NCBI GenBank assembly: GCA_964551995.1 | Contig: CAZKFD010000028.1 | Span: 1-64,000, forward strand | Source of the DNA: DATKJS01 sp964551995 | GTDB lineage: Bacteria > Acidobacteriota > Aminicenantia > Aminicenantales > Saccharicenantaceae | Reading direction: 5' to 3' | DNA length: 64,000 bases | Part shown: piece by piece, positions 40,261 to 48,871 of the stretch | Layout: each line of letters starts with the position of its first letter | Position numbering within the stretch: the stretch's first letter is position 1 | Position numbers and translations under genes: made by a program | The notes under the pieces: generated by a model | Database searches by the model: none | Told to the model about the DNA's origin: nothing | Seen by the model: the letters and a program-made list of their open reading frames with translations, nothing else

Positions 40261-41219
40261 TGAGAAAAAAGCTCCTTCCCGGGGCCTGCGCCCTGGCTGT
40301 CCTCCTGGCCTTCTCCGGCCCGCTCGCCGCGTCCCAGGGGATCACTATGCAGCGCGACGTCACCGTGGCTGCGGGCGAAACTCAAGACAACATCATCCTC
40401 CTGGGCGGGCGCGCCCAGGTCGACGGCACGATCCGCCAGAGCATCGTCGCCTTCGGCGGGACCGTCACGGTCGGCGGTGAGGTGGACGGCGACGTGGTCG
40501 GCTTCGGCTCCCGGATCATCCTCAAGCAGTCCTCGGCCGTCAAGGGCGACGTCGTCGCGCTCGGAGGAACGCTCCAGAAAGAGCCCGGATGCACGATCCG
40601 CGGAGACACGGTCTATTTCGAGTCAGCCGAGCTCGGCGAGAAGCTCTTCAAACGGGGGTTTTTCGGCGGCATCTTCGCCCTCCCCCTCCTGCCGGTCATC
40701 CTCGCCATCAAGCTGGCCGCCGTCTTTCTCTGGCTCATCATCGCTCTGGCCGGGGCGGCTCTCTTCCCCCGCCAGATCGTGTTCGCCTCCGGGGAACTCC
40801 GCAAGTCCTTCTGGCCCGCCTTCGGGATCGGCCTCATCGCCCATATCGTTCTCGCCGGCCTGCTGATTTTCGCCGCCCTGCTGAGCATCATCCTCATCGG
40901 CATCCCCGTGCTCGCCGCCTTGATCGCGGCCGCCTTCATCGTCAAGGTCTTCGGCCGCCTCGTCTTCTTCTATTTCTTCGGCGACAGCCTCCGCCAGGCC
41001 TTCGGCTCGCGGCCGGCCTCCGCAGTCGGAGCCATCCTTCTGGGCTTTCTCCTGGTCTCACTGATCGGCTTCCTGCCGGTTGTCGGCTTTCTCTTCACCA
41101 TCGTCCTGAACATGGCCGGCTGGGGCATCGCGATCCGCACGAAGTTCGGCACGACCGAGAACATGTTCCTGAAAAAGCCGATGCCGGCCGCCCCGGCGCC
41201 ACCCGCGCCCTCGGTTTGA
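40257..41219 (+). CDS. Bactofilin-like polymer-forming protein with C-terminal membrane domain
   Basis: A 320-residue protein. After a signal peptide (LLPGACALAVLLAFSG) residues 30-120 form a repetitive beta-helix of bactofilin type, with short repeats ending in GDVV, GTVTVGGEVDGDV and KGDVVALGGTL. Then come four or five membrane helices from about 140 to 300 (ILAIKLAAVFLWLIIALAG onward) and a Pro/Ala-rich tail. It overlaps the anti-sigma gene and is probably the effector or sensor of that sigma module at the envelope. Confidence 0.78.
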   Translation: MMRKKLLPGACALAVLLAFSGPLAASQGITMQRDVTVAAGETQDNIILLGGRAQVDGTIRQSIVAFGGTVTVGGEVDGDVVGFGSRIILKQSSAVKGDVVALGGTLQKEPGCTIRGDTVYFESAELGEKLFKRGFFGGIFALPLLPVILAIKLAAVFLWLIIALAGAALFPRQIVFASGELRKSFWPAFGIGLIAHIVLAGLLIFAALLSIILIGIPVLAALIAAAFIVKVFGRLVFFYFFGDSLRQAFGSRPASAVGAILLGFLLVSLIGFLPVVGFLFTIVLNMAGWGIAIRTKFGTTENMFLKKPMPAAPAPPAPSV

Positions 41220-41308
41220 CGCGCCGCCTTGAGGGAGAGGCTACGGGTCTGGGGCACGGCCCTTCGAATTGACGGGCGGATTTCTAAAGGCGACGATGTC
41301 GAACGGGG

Positions 41309-41866
41309 CTAGCGCTCGAGGATCTCTTTTTCCTTGGCCGCGGCCAGCTCGTCGACCTTCGCCGTTGTCTCGTCGACGAGCTTCTGGATGTGTTCGAGTC
41401 CGAGGAATTTGTCGTCCTCGGTGATCTCCTTCTCCTTCTCGAGCTCCTCGATGAACTCCTTGGTCTCCCGGCGCATGTTGCGAATCGTGGTCTTTTCTTC
41501 CTCAAGCATGCGCCCGATCCTCTTGGCCAGCTCCCGCCGCCGCTCCTCGTCGAGGGGCGGGATCGGGACGCGGAGGGCCTTGCCGTCGTTGAGGGGATTG
41601 AAGCCGAACTCCGAACCGCGGACGGCCTTGTCCAGGGTCTCGAGCAGCGAGGGATCGTACGGCTGGATGACGATGAGCGTCGGCTCCGGGACTTTGAGCG
41701 TGGCGACCTGATTGACGGGCGTGGGGACGCCGTAGTAATTGACCTTGATCTCCTCGAAGATGGCGATGTTGGCCCGCCCCGTCCGGAGCAGGCCGAGCTC
41801 CTTGCGGAAATGCTCGATCGAGGTCTTCATCTTCTTCTCGAGGTCCTTCAGGGTGTCTTTGACCAT
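41309..41866 (-). CDS. frr: Ribosome recycling factor
   Basis: A 185-residue protein that splits the post-termination ribosome with EF-G. ELGLLRTGRANIAIFEEI, YGVPTPVNQVATLKVPEP, LIVIQPYDPSLL, NDGKALRVPIPPLDEERR and the C-terminal three-helix bundle are all as in the family. It is last in rplM-rpsI-rpsB-tsf-pyrH-frr and starts 17 nt after pyrH. Confidence 0.97.
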   Translation of the reverse strand: MVKDTLKDLEKKMKTSIEHFRKELGLLRTGRANIAIFEEIKVNYYGVPTPVNQVATLKVPEPTLIVIQPYDPSLLETLDKAVRGSEFGFNPLNDGKALRVPIPPLDEERRRELAKRIGRMLEEEKTTIRNMRRETKEFIEELEKEKEITEDDKFLGLEHIQKLVDETTAKVDELAAAKEKEILER

Positions 41867-41882
41867 GGCCTTCCTCCCCGCT

Positions 41883-42596
41883 TCAGTAGACCTTCGTCCC
41901 CACCGCCTCGCCCAGGACGGCCCGCCGGATGCCGTCCTTCCCGTTGAGGTCGAAAACGATGATCGGCAGGTTGTTATCGCGGCAGAGGGAGATGGCCGTA
42001 GCGTCCATGACCTTCAGACCCTTCTTGAGGACGTCGAGATACCGGATGGTCTTGAATTTCTTGGCGCTCGGGTCGAGCATGGGGTCGGCCGTATAGACGC
42101 CGTCGACCTTGGTCGCCTTCAGGATGACTTCGGCGCGGATCTCCAGGGCGCGCTGGGCCGCGGCCGTGTCCGTCGTGAAGAAGGGGCTGCCGATGCCGGC
42201 CGAGAAGATGATCACCCGCCCTTTTTCGAGATGGCGGATGGCGTGCCGCCGGATGAACGGTTCGGCCAGGGACCGGATCTCGATGGCCGAGATGTGGCGG
42301 GTGAAGACGCCCTCCTTCTCCAGCGCCGCCTGGAGGGCGATCCCGTTGATGACGGTGGCCAGCATGCCCATCTGGTCGGCCGAGGCCTGGTCGATGCCGA
42401 TCTTGGCCCCCTTGACCCCCCGGAAGATGTTGCCGCCGCCGATCATGATGGCGATCTCGACGCCCAAGTCCGCCACGGTCTTGACGTCCCGGCTGATGGC
42501 GAGGGTCCGGTCGAAATCTATGCCGTAGGGGAGGTCGCCCAGGAGGGCTTCGCCGGACAGTTTCAGGAGAATCCTTTTGTATACGGGCTTCGGCAT
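41883..42596 (-). CDS. pyrH: Uridylate kinase
   Basis: A 237-residue UMP kinase of the amino-acid kinase fold. KRILLKLSGEALLGD, IMIGGGNIFRG, DQMGMLATVINGIAL, IIFSAGIGSPFFTTDTAAAQRA and KATKVDGVYTADP are intact. It phosphorylates UMP to UDP and is usually regulated by GTP and UTP. Placed between tsf and frr as in many bacteria. Confidence 0.97.
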   Translation of the reverse strand: MPKPVYKRILLKLSGEALLGDLPYGIDFDRTLAISRDVKTVADLGVEIAIMIGGGNIFRGVKGAKIGIDQASADQMGMLATVINGIALQAALEKEGVFTRHISAIEIRSLAEPFIRRHAIRHLEKGRVIIFSAGIGSPFFTTDTAAAQRALEIRAEVILKATKVDGVYTADPMLDPSAKKFKTIRYLDVLKKGLKVMDATAISLCRDNNLPIIVFDLNGKDGIRRAVLGEAVGTKVY

Positions 42597-42634
42597 GGGC
42601 CTGGCCTCCTCTCAAAATCGGCGGGAGCCGATTC

Positions 42635-43231
42635 TCATTCCTGCCCGATCTCGAAGCGCGCGAACCGCCGGACTTTGATATTCTCGCCGATCTTGGCCAC
42701 GGCCTGGGCGATCAGGTCGCGGACCTTCAGCTTGTCCTCCCGGATGTATGGCTGGTCGAGGAGGCAGACCTCCTCGAAGAACTTGCCCAGCTTGCCCTGG
42801 ACGATCTTCTCCATGATCTCGGGAGGTTTCTTCATGTCTCCCATCTGGGCCCGGATGATCTCCTTCTCGGCCTCCACGGTCTCCGGGGGGATCTGGTCGC
42901 TCGACACGAAGCGCGGCCGGGCCGCGGCGATTTGCATGGCGATTTCCTTGACGAGCTCCTGGAACTCCGAGTTGCGGGCGACGAAATCCGACTCGCAGTT
43001 GACCTCGACCAGGACGCCGATCCGGCCGTTCATGTGGATGTAGGACCCCACAACGCCCTGGGAGGCTTCTCGGGACGCCTTGGCCTGGGCCCGGGCGTAT
43101 CCCTTTTTCCGCAAGATCCCGATAGCCTTCTCCATGTCGCCGTTGCTCTCAGCCAGGGCGTTCTTGCACTCCATCATACCGATGCCCGTTCTCTCCCTGA
43201 GCTCTTTCACCATATCCGCAGATACGTTCAT
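42635..43231 (-). CDS. tsf: Elongation factor Ts, short form
   Basis: A 198-residue nucleotide-exchange factor for EF-Tu. VKELRERTGIGMMECKNAL is the N-terminal UBA-like domain. VEVNCESDFVARN carries the conserved DFVA core that contacts EF-Tu. The length (about 200 rather than 280 residues) shows the short, single-core form known from Thermus-type and several other phyla. It lies between rpsB and pyrH. Confidence 0.96.
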   Translation of the reverse strand: MNVSADMVKELRERTGIGMMECKNALAESNGDMEKAIGILRKKGYARAQAKASREASQGVVGSYIHMNGRIGVLVEVNCESDFVARNSEFQELVKEIAMQIAAARPRFVSSDQIPPETVEAEKEIIRAQMGDMKKPPEIMEKIVQGKLGKFFEEVCLLDQPYIREDKLKVRDLIAQAVAKIGENIKVRRFARFEIGQE

Positions 43232-43258
43232 GATCCCCTCCTCGCCGGCCGGGGCGCC

Positions 43259-44041
43259 CTAGGCGGCGTCGTCCTTCTCCTCCGGCCCCGCTTCCCCCGC
43301 CGCATCCTTGGGCTGGCCCGCCTCCTCCTTCTTCTGCTCGAGAAGCTCCTTGCTGATCCGGTTCTTCTTGCCCTCGATGATCGACTCCGCGACCTTCGAG
43401 GCGAAGAGCTCGATGGCCCTCACGGCGTCGTCATTGCCCGGGATGGGATAATCGACGTTGTCGGGATCGCCATTGGTGTCGACGACAGCCACGATGGGGA
43501 TCCCTATCTTCCTCCCCTCCTCGATGGCGATCTCCTCCTTGGACGAGTCGATGATGAACAGCGCGCCCGGAAGCTCGCCCATGGTCTTGATCCCGCCGAG
43601 GTTCTTCTGCAGCTTCCGGAAGACCTTCTCCAGGCGGGACTGCTCCTTCTTGGAGAGGAGGTCCCAGCGCCCGTCTTCTTTCATCTCCTCGAGCTCCTTG
43701 AGCTTGTCGACGCTCGCCCGGACGACGCCGAAGTTCGTCAGCAAACCGCCGAGCCAGCGCTGGTTGACGTAGCACGATTCGCATTTCGTCGAGTAGTCGC
43801 GGACGATGTCCTGGGCCTGTTTCTTGGTGCCGACAAAGAGGATGGTCTTTCCTTCCTCCGAAACGCCGCGGAGGAAGGTCAGGGCCTCCTTGAAATTCTT
43901 GATCGTCTTCTGGAGGTCGACGATGTAGATGCCGTTCCTCTGCCCGAAGATGTACTCCTTCATCTTCGGGTTCCAGCGCTTGGTCTGATGGCCGAAGTGG
44001 ACCCCCGCCTCCAACAGTTCCTTCATTGTAACAGAAACCAA
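43259..44041 (-). CDS. rpsB: 30S ribosomal protein S2
   Basis: A 260-residue protein. VTMKELLEAGVHFGHQTKRWNPKM, YIVDLQKT, FVGTKKQAQD, YVNQRWLGGLLTN, PGALFIID and IPIVAVVDTN are S2 signatures. The C-terminal 40 residues are an acidic Glu/Ala-rich extension. The start is TTG at 44041: GGGAGG lies about 8 nt upstream, while the in-frame ATG at 44026 has no site and would cut the conserved VSVT. Confidence 0.96.
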   Translation of the reverse strand: MVSVTMKELLEAGVHFGHQTKRWNPKMKEYIFGQRNGIYIVDLQKTIKNFKEALTFLRGVSEEGKTILFVGTKKQAQDIVRDYSTKCESCYVNQRWLGGLLTNFGVVRASVDKLKELEEMKEDGRWDLLSKKEQSRLEKVFRKLQKNLGGIKTMGELPGALFIIDSSKEEIAIEEGRKIGIPIVAVVDTNGDPDNVDYPIPGNDDAVRAIELFASKVAESIIEGKKNRISKELLEQKKEEAGQPKDAAGEAGPEEKDDAA

Positions 44042-44063
44042 CTCGAGCCTCCCCTATCCGACG

Positions 44064-44468
44064 TTACCGCTTATGGTACTGCGGAGCTTTGCGAGCGCCC
44101 AGCAAGCCATATTTCTTCCGTTCCTTGACCCGGGCGTCCCTCGTCAGCAGGCTGGCCTGCTTGAGCAGGGGCTTGAGCTCCCGGTTGAATTCCACGAGCG
44201 CCCGGGCGATGCCGAGCCGGACCGCCTCGGCCTGGCCCTTGATGCCGCCGCCGCTGACGCGCAGGAAGATGTCGAACTTGTTGTCCGTCTCCGTAAGGAG
44301 AAGCGGCTGCCGGATGATATAGCGGTGGGCATCGAGGCGGAAATACTCGTTGAACGGCCTCGGCCGCTGATTCACGTACAGCGTGACATCGCCCTTGCCG
44401 GACCGCAGGAAGACCCGCGCGATCGACGATTTCCTCTTACCCGTCCCGTAATATTGAATGAGACTCAA
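44064..44468 (-). CDS. rpsI: 30S ribosomal protein S9
   Basis: A 134-residue protein with YGTGKRKSSIARVFL, VSGGGIKGQAEAVRLGIARAL, LLTRDARVKERKKYGLLGARKAPQ and the C-terminal KR that reaches the P-site. The start is a TTG that overlaps the rplM stop (TTGA) and sits behind GAGGAGG, so it is translated by coupling to L13. Confidence 0.97.
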   Translation of the reverse strand: MSLIQYYGTGKRKSSIARVFLRSGKGDVTLYVNQRPRPFNEYFRLDAHRYIIRQPLLLTETDNKFDIFLRVSGGGIKGQAEAVRLGIARALVEFNRELKPLLKQASLLTRDARVKERKKYGLLGARKAPQYHKR

Positions 44469-44905
44469 CGTGCCTCCTCGAACTTGTATTCCTGGGGGTT
44501 CTGGGCCTCGTGCGGATGGCTGGGCCCGCGGTAGACCTTGAGCTTCCTGTAGACGGACCGGCCGAGCTTCGTCTTCGGGATCATGCCCCAGACCGCCCTC
44601 CTGATGACCTCTTCCGGCTTGCGCTCCAGGAGCTCTTTGAGCCGTTCCTCCCGGATGCCGCCGGGGTATTGAGAATGGGAAAAATAGGCTTTCTGCTCGA
44701 TCTTACGGCCGCTGACCCGGATCTTCTCGGCGTTGATCACGACAACGAAATCCCCCGTGTCCAGATGGCTCGTGAACTGGGGCTTCTTTTTCCCCCGGAG
44801 CAGGTCGGCGATCTCTGTGGCCAGGCGGCCGAGGATCTTGCCGTCGGCGTTGACCAGCCACCATTTCTGCTCGAAATCTTCCTTTTTTGGGATAAACGTC
44901 CTCAT
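44465..44905 (-). CDS. rplM: 50S ribosomal protein L13
   Basis: A 146-residue protein: WWLVNADGKILGRLATEIADLLRGK (read in parts), DFVVVINAEKIRVSG, YFSHSQYPGG, IRRAVWGMIPKTKLGR and LKVYRGPSHPHEAQNP are L13 blocks. It is first in the six-gene ribosomal/translation unit and is preceded by a strong promoter. Confidence 0.97.
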   Translation of the reverse strand: MRTFIPKKEDFEQKWWLVNADGKILGRLATEIADLLRGKKKPQFTSHLDTGDFVVVINAEKIRVSGRKIEQKAYFSHSQYPGGIREERLKELLERKPEEVIRRAVWGMIPKTKLGRSVYRKLKVYRGPSHPHEAQNPQEYKFEEAR

Positions 44906-44943
44906 TGGCCTCTAACCTTTAAGCAGAGATTCAGTAATTGACT

Positions 44944-44972
44944 AAGATACTAAATCTAAAGGAAATTGTCAA
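44944..44972 (-). promoter_or_regulatory. Promoter of the rplM operon
   Basis: Minus strand: TTGACA (44972-44967), 17-bp A/T-rich spacer, TATCTT (44949-44944). It sits right at the end of the upstream TPR lipoprotein gene, with a leader of about 32 nt. Confidence 0.7.
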
Positions 44973-45986
44973 TCAGCCGGTCTTCTTCAGCTCTTCCTCG
45001 AGCTTCTTCCTCTCGGCGGCCTTCTTCCTTAATTCCAGATACTTCTCGACGTATATATCGCCCTGGGCGTTGTAATAGGCCGATTTCTCAGGTTCAAGGC
45101 TGGCAAAGACCGCCTTGTAAAGTGGCCCCATATGGGCGTAGGCCTCGGGATAAGTCGGGTCGAGCTCGATGGCCTTTTTGATGGCCTTGAGGGCATCGTC
45201 GGCCACGGCCAGACGCTCCTCCCGGGAGACTCCCATCTGGAAGCGGTAGGCCCGGGTCCAGCGGTTGACGCCCTTGGCCAGCCAGGCTTCCGCCGATTTC
45301 GGCTCCAGCTCGATCCTCTTGTCCCAGAACGAGTTGGCCGTGTCGAAGTTGTCTATGGCCTCCTGGATGTGCTCCGGGGAAACCGGAAGGGTCTCGTAAT
45401 AATTGGCCGCGTAGGCGTATCCTTGGGGACTGTCCGGGTCCGTCTCGATCCGGCGCAGGTACATGGCTTCGGCCTCCTTGGCCGCGTCCTTCTTTTCCCC
45501 TGCGTATCTCTTGTAAAACTCGGCGACAACGTAATAATTATTCATGTTCGTGGGCTCGAGCTCGATGATCCGGAGATAGAGCTTTTCGGCCTTCTCGTAG
45601 TCCCTCAGCTTGTCGTACATATCGCCCAGGGAGAAGATGATATCCTTGTTGTTGGGCTCGAACTCGAGGGCCTTGGTCAGCGCCTCAACGGCCTTGGCTT
45701 TCCTCTCGTTGTTCTCCCGGTTGTCGACACCGGGCTTATAGAGCTGTTTATAGCTTTCCCCGAGGAACCGGTAGGCGTCGGTCATCTTGGGGTTGTTCTT
45801 CAGGGTCAGCTCGTACTCGGTGATCGCTTGCCGGTATTTGTTTTCCGTAAACAAATGGTTGGCTCGGGCGAAGTGGTAGTTGGCGGCCAGCCTGGAAACG
45901 CTCAGGTTCGCACAGGCTGAAAAGGCGAAAACGACGAAGAGGGCGACGACAGCGAGGAGAAGCGCGTTGGTCCCTTTTCGAAACAT
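44973..45986 (-). CDS. TPR lipoprotein
   Basis: A 337-residue lipoprotein: signal peptide with lipobox FSAC at about residue 24, then at least six TPR units (FTENKYRQAITEYELTLKNNP, AVEALTKALEFEPNN, YEKAEKLYLRIIELEPTN, EAEAMYLRRIETDPDS, NFDTANSFWDKRIELEP, ALKAIKKAIELDPTYPEAY), and a charged helix at the C-terminus. GGAGGTCGGG precedes the ATG. A protein-interaction platform in the periplasm or outer membrane is likely; the partner is unknown. Confidence 0.8.
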   Translation of the reverse strand: MFRKGTNALLLAVVALFVVFAFSACANLSVSRLAANYHFARANHLFTENKYRQAITEYELTLKNNPKMTDAYRFLGESYKQLYKPGVDNRENNERKAKAVEALTKALEFEPNNKDIIFSLGDMYDKLRDYEKAEKLYLRIIELEPTNMNNYYVVAEFYKRYAGEKKDAAKEAEAMYLRRIETDPDSPQGYAYAANYYETLPVSPEHIQEAIDNFDTANSFWDKRIELEPKSAEAWLAKGVNRWTRAYRFQMGVSREERLAVADDALKAIKKAIELDPTYPEAYAHMGPLYKAVFASLEPEKSAYYNAQGDIYVEKYLELRKKAAERKKLEEELKKTG

Positions 45987-46045
45987 CCCGACCTCCTTAT
46001 TTCGTGGTCATCACTTCTTTGCGAAGAGAGAAAGACAAGAAACAA

Positions 46046-46074
46046 TTTATAATCGAAGCGGAGGCCAAAGTCAA
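46046..46074 (-). promoter_or_regulatory. Promoter of the TPR lipoprotein
   Basis: Minus strand: TTGACT (46074-46069), 17-bp spacer, TATAAA (46051-46046). Both hexamers have one mismatch. The leader is about 55-60 nt and ends with AAGGAGG. Confidence 0.7.
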
Positions 46075-46101
46075 GGAAAAACGGGCCTCTCCGTCCCCCG
46101 G

Positions 46102-47418
46102 TCATCCGGCCCGGACAAGGAGGCGCAGCGGCGTCCCCTCGAATCCGAAGGCCTCCCGGAGGCTCTCCAGAAAATATGTTTCGTAGGCCGGCGACAGGGA
46201 GCCCCGGCCGCCGAGGAAGAGGATAAATGTCGGGGGGCGGACCCCCGTCTGGGTCATGTAGCGGAGCTTGGCCTGGGCCCCGCTTCTCAGGCGGGGCGGG
46301 TGCGCCCCGGAGACCCCGGCCAGGAACCGGTTGAGGCGGGAGGTCTCGATGCGACGCGACGCGTTCCGGTAGACCTTCTCCGCCGTGTCCAGGACCTTGA
46401 CGACCCTCTGTCCCGTCAGGGCCGAGATGAACAGAACCGGCGCGTAGCCGACGAAGCCCAGCTTGCGGAAGAGGGCCTCACGGAACACACGGGGCCCGGC
46501 GGCCTTGCCGGCCGCGAGGTCCCACTTGTTGAGGGCGATGACCAGGGGCTTCCCGGACTCCTCGGCCAGCCGGGCGATGCGGGCGTCCTGCCGCGTGGGG
46601 AATTCCCCGGCGTCCAAGACCAGGCAGACGACGTCCGCCTGCCTGATGTTCGCTCGCGCCCGGAGGATCCCCGCTTTCTCGCGGCTGTCCCGAGTACCCG
46701 CCAGGCGCCGGATCCCGGCCGTGTCTACCAGGCAAAAGGGCTTCCCGTCACGCAGGACGACGGTATCGGTGCTGTCGCGCGTCGTCCCCGGACTCCTGCT
46801 GACCAGGAGCCGTTCTTCTCCGGCGAGCCGGTTGACGAGAGAGGATTTGCCGACGTTGATCCGGCCGACGACGGCCACCCGCAGCGCCTGCGCCTCCACG
46901 GGCCCGGGGGCCGCGCCGGGGAGCGCCGAGACCAGGGCTTCCTCAAGTGGGGCGATGTTGAGCTTGTGCTCGGCGGAGACGAACAGGACATTCCTTTCTC
47001 CCAGCCTGTAATATTCGGCCGTCATCGTTTCTTCCTGGACCGGAGAATCGACCTTGTTGACGACGACGAGGACGGGACGGCCAGTCCGCTTCAGGGAGAT
47101 GTAGAGCTCTTCCTCGGCCGGGGCGATGTCGCGTTTTCCGTCGAGGACGAAGAGGATGAGCGCGGCCTCCCGGGCCTCCCGCCAGGCCCTCTCGCGGACT
47201 TTCTCGCTCAACGGCTCGTCCCCGACGCCAAAGAGCCCGCCCGTGTCGACGAGGAGGAAGCTCCGGCCGCCGATCGTGCAGGGGGTGGCCAGGCTGTCCC
47301 GTGTCATCCCGGCCAGGGAATGGACGAGGGCCTTCTTCTTGCCCAAAATCCTGTTGAAAAGAGTGGATTTGCCGACGTTCGGGAAGCCGACGATGACGAC
47401 CCGGGGAAGGGCTTTCAC
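46102..47418 (-). CDS. der: Ribosome biogenesis GTPase Der (EngA)
   Basis: A 438-residue protein with two GTPase domains in tandem: GFPNVGKSTL ... DTGGLFG ... NKVD for the first and GRINVGKSSL ... DTAGIRR ... NKWD for the second. The C-terminal KH-like domain follows (VLFISALTGQ, RSGAQAKLRYMTQTGVRPPTF). It assists 50S assembly. The start is GTG at 47418. Co-directional with the GerMN and amidase genes upstream. Confidence 0.96.
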   Translation of the reverse strand: MKALPRVVIVGFPNVGKSTLFNRILGKKKALVHSLAGMTRDSLATPCTIGGRSFLLVDTGGLFGVGDEPLSEKVRERAWREAREAALILFVLDGKRDIAPAEEELYISLKRTGRPVLVVVNKVDSPVQEETMTAEYYRLGERNVLFVSAEHKLNIAPLEEALVSALPGAAPGPVEAQALRVAVVGRINVGKSSLVNRLAGEERLLVSRSPGTTRDSTDTVVLRDGKPFCLVDTAGIRRLAGTRDSREKAGILRARANIRQADVVCLVLDAGEFPTRQDARIARLAEESGKPLVIALNKWDLAAGKAAGPRVFREALFRKLGFVGYAPVLFISALTGQRVVKVLDTAEKVYRNASRRIETSRLNRFLAGVSGAHPPRLRSGAQAKLRYMTQTGVRPPTFILFLGGRGSLSPAYETYFLESLREAFGFEGTPLRLLVRAG

Positions 47419-47431
47419 GGCCGGCTCCGGC

Positions 47432-48025
47432 TCACTTGGCCAAGATGGAAAAATCGGGGAGAAACGGCCGTGTCAGGTCGATATGCCCGCCGAGCGTCTC
47501 CCTCTCCGCGCCCTCGACCAGGATGGCGACCTTCTTGATCGACTTGAAGTTGAAGGCCAGGGTGTCGACCACCGAGTAGACGGCCGCGAGTTCGGACGAG
47601 GAACCGTAGGAAAATTTCTCCATGATCTCCCTGCCGAAATCCACATACGCGGTCCCGTCCTTGGTCACGAAAACCTGCCGGACGCGCGTCTCCGAGGGCA
47701 GAGCCGAGATCAGGTTCTTCTCCGACCCCTTGATGAGCTCGGCCATAGTCCGTTCCGCCTCCGCGGCATCCGACGGGCCCGCAGCAATCTCCCGCGGCTC
47801 CCCGTGCAGAAGATCGTCATCCTCGGAGAGGAAAAAAAGGGAGACCGTTTTGCGCCGGGCGGGCTCCGCGGCAGGAGGCTGGGCCTTGGGGACGAGGACC
47901 TCGGCGGTCCGCTTAATGTTCTCCTTCTCTCCGCCCATAAAAAAGATGTAGACGAGAACGGCGAGCACGACGGAAAGGCCCCCCAGGATGAGGACGGGTC
48001 GCCACTTGCCACCGTCGTTCGTCAT
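47432..48025 (-). CDS. GerMN-domain membrane protein
   Basis: A 197-residue protein with one N-terminal membrane helix (PVLILGGLSVVLAVLVYIFFMGG), a Pro-rich linker and a GerMN domain from about 60: TVSLFFLSEDDDLL, TMAELIKGSEKNLISALPSET, VRQVFVTKDGTAYVDFG, AVYSVVDTLAFNFKSIKKVAIL and a final HIDLTRPFLPD. GerMN domains occur in sporulation GerM and in cell-wall lipoproteins of non-sporeformers. It starts 6 nt after the amidase gene, so a peptidoglycan role is likely. Confidence 0.82.
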   Translation of the reverse strand: MTNDGGKWRPVLILGGLSVVLAVLVYIFFMGGEKENIKRTAEVLVPKAQPPAAEPARRKTVSLFFLSEDDDLLHGEPREIAAGPSDAAEAERTMAELIKGSEKNLISALPSETRVRQVFVTKDGTAYVDFGREIMEKFSYGSSSELAAVYSVVDTLAFNFKSIKKVAILVEGAERETLGGHIDLTRPFLPDFSILAK

Positions 48026-48031
48026 GACCGC

Positions 48032-48859
48032 CTAGGGGTAGATCCGAAAATAGTTCTCGAGCCCCCGGTAGACCGCCTCGGCGACGCTTGTCTGGAACTC
48101 GTCGGAGGCGAGCTTCTTTTCTTCTTCGGGATTCGAGATGAAAGCCGTTTCGACGAGGACGGCCGGGCAGGCCACGCCCGTCAGGACCTTGAAGGGGGCC
48201 TGCTTGACGCCGCGGTCCTTCGTCCCCAGCAGGGAGTTGAGCTCGGCCTGAATCATGTCGGCCAGCTGGCTGCTCTGCCGGATGTAGGCCGTTTGGGCCA
48301 TGTCCCAGAGGATCAGCTTGATCTCGTCCTCGCTCGGCTTGTCCACGTGGTCGTCGATCCGGGAGGAGTTGTTCTCGAGGTAGGCTAGCCGGCGCGTTTC
48401 CTCGTCCGGGGTCGCCCCGGTGCTCAGAAAGTACGTCTCGGAACCCTGGGCGATCCTCTGCCGGGAGCTGTTGGTATGGATGCTGATGAAGACATCCGCC
48501 TTCTGGTTGTTGGCGGTGGCCGAACGGGTCTCGACCGAGACATCGATGTCCTTATCCCGCGTGAGCACGACGCGGAAGGACATGTCCTTTTCGATGAGCG
48601 CTTTCAACTTGAGGGCGATGGCCAGCGTGTCGTTCTTTTCGAGCGTGCCGGCCGGGCCTTTGGCCCCCGTCTCCATGCCTCCGTGGCCCGGATCGATCAC
48701 GACGGTTCTGATCTTGTTGGCCCCGGCGGGCTGTTGCCCGGCGCCCCCGGGAGAAGCTTGGCCGGAGGCGAGGGCAGCCGCCGGCAGGGCCAGAAGCAGG
48801 AAGGCGAGGGCAAAGGACGCCGGGGCGTGCTCCCGCTCGTTCCGTATGCCCGCGTTCAT
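48032..48859 (-). CDS. N-acetylmuramoyl-L-alanine amidase (Amidase_3)
   Basis: A 275-residue secreted enzyme that cleaves the lactyl amide of peptidoglycan. Signal peptide at 12-32; VVIDPGHGGMETGAKGP holds the first zinc His, LTRDKDIDVSVETRSATAN and FISIHTNSS hold later ligands, and ETAFISNPEEEKKL contains the catalytic Glu. It has no AMIN or SPOR domain, so it is the minimal form. It lies directly downstream of tmRNA, 12 nt away. Confidence 0.92.
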   Translation of the reverse strand: MNAGIRNEREHAPASFALAFLLLALPAAALASGQASPGGAGQQPAGANKIRTVVIDPGHGGMETGAKGPAGTLEKNDTLAIALKLKALIEKDMSFRVVLTRDKDIDVSVETRSATANNQKADVFISIHTNSSRQRIAQGSETYFLSTGATPDEETRRLAYLENNSSRIDDHVDKPSEDEIKLILWDMAQTAYIRQSSQLADMIQAELNSLLGTKDRGVKQAPFKVLTGVACPAVLVETAFISNPEEEKKLASDEFQTSVAEAVYRGLENYFRIYP

Positions 48860-48871
48860 CTGTTGCCGATG

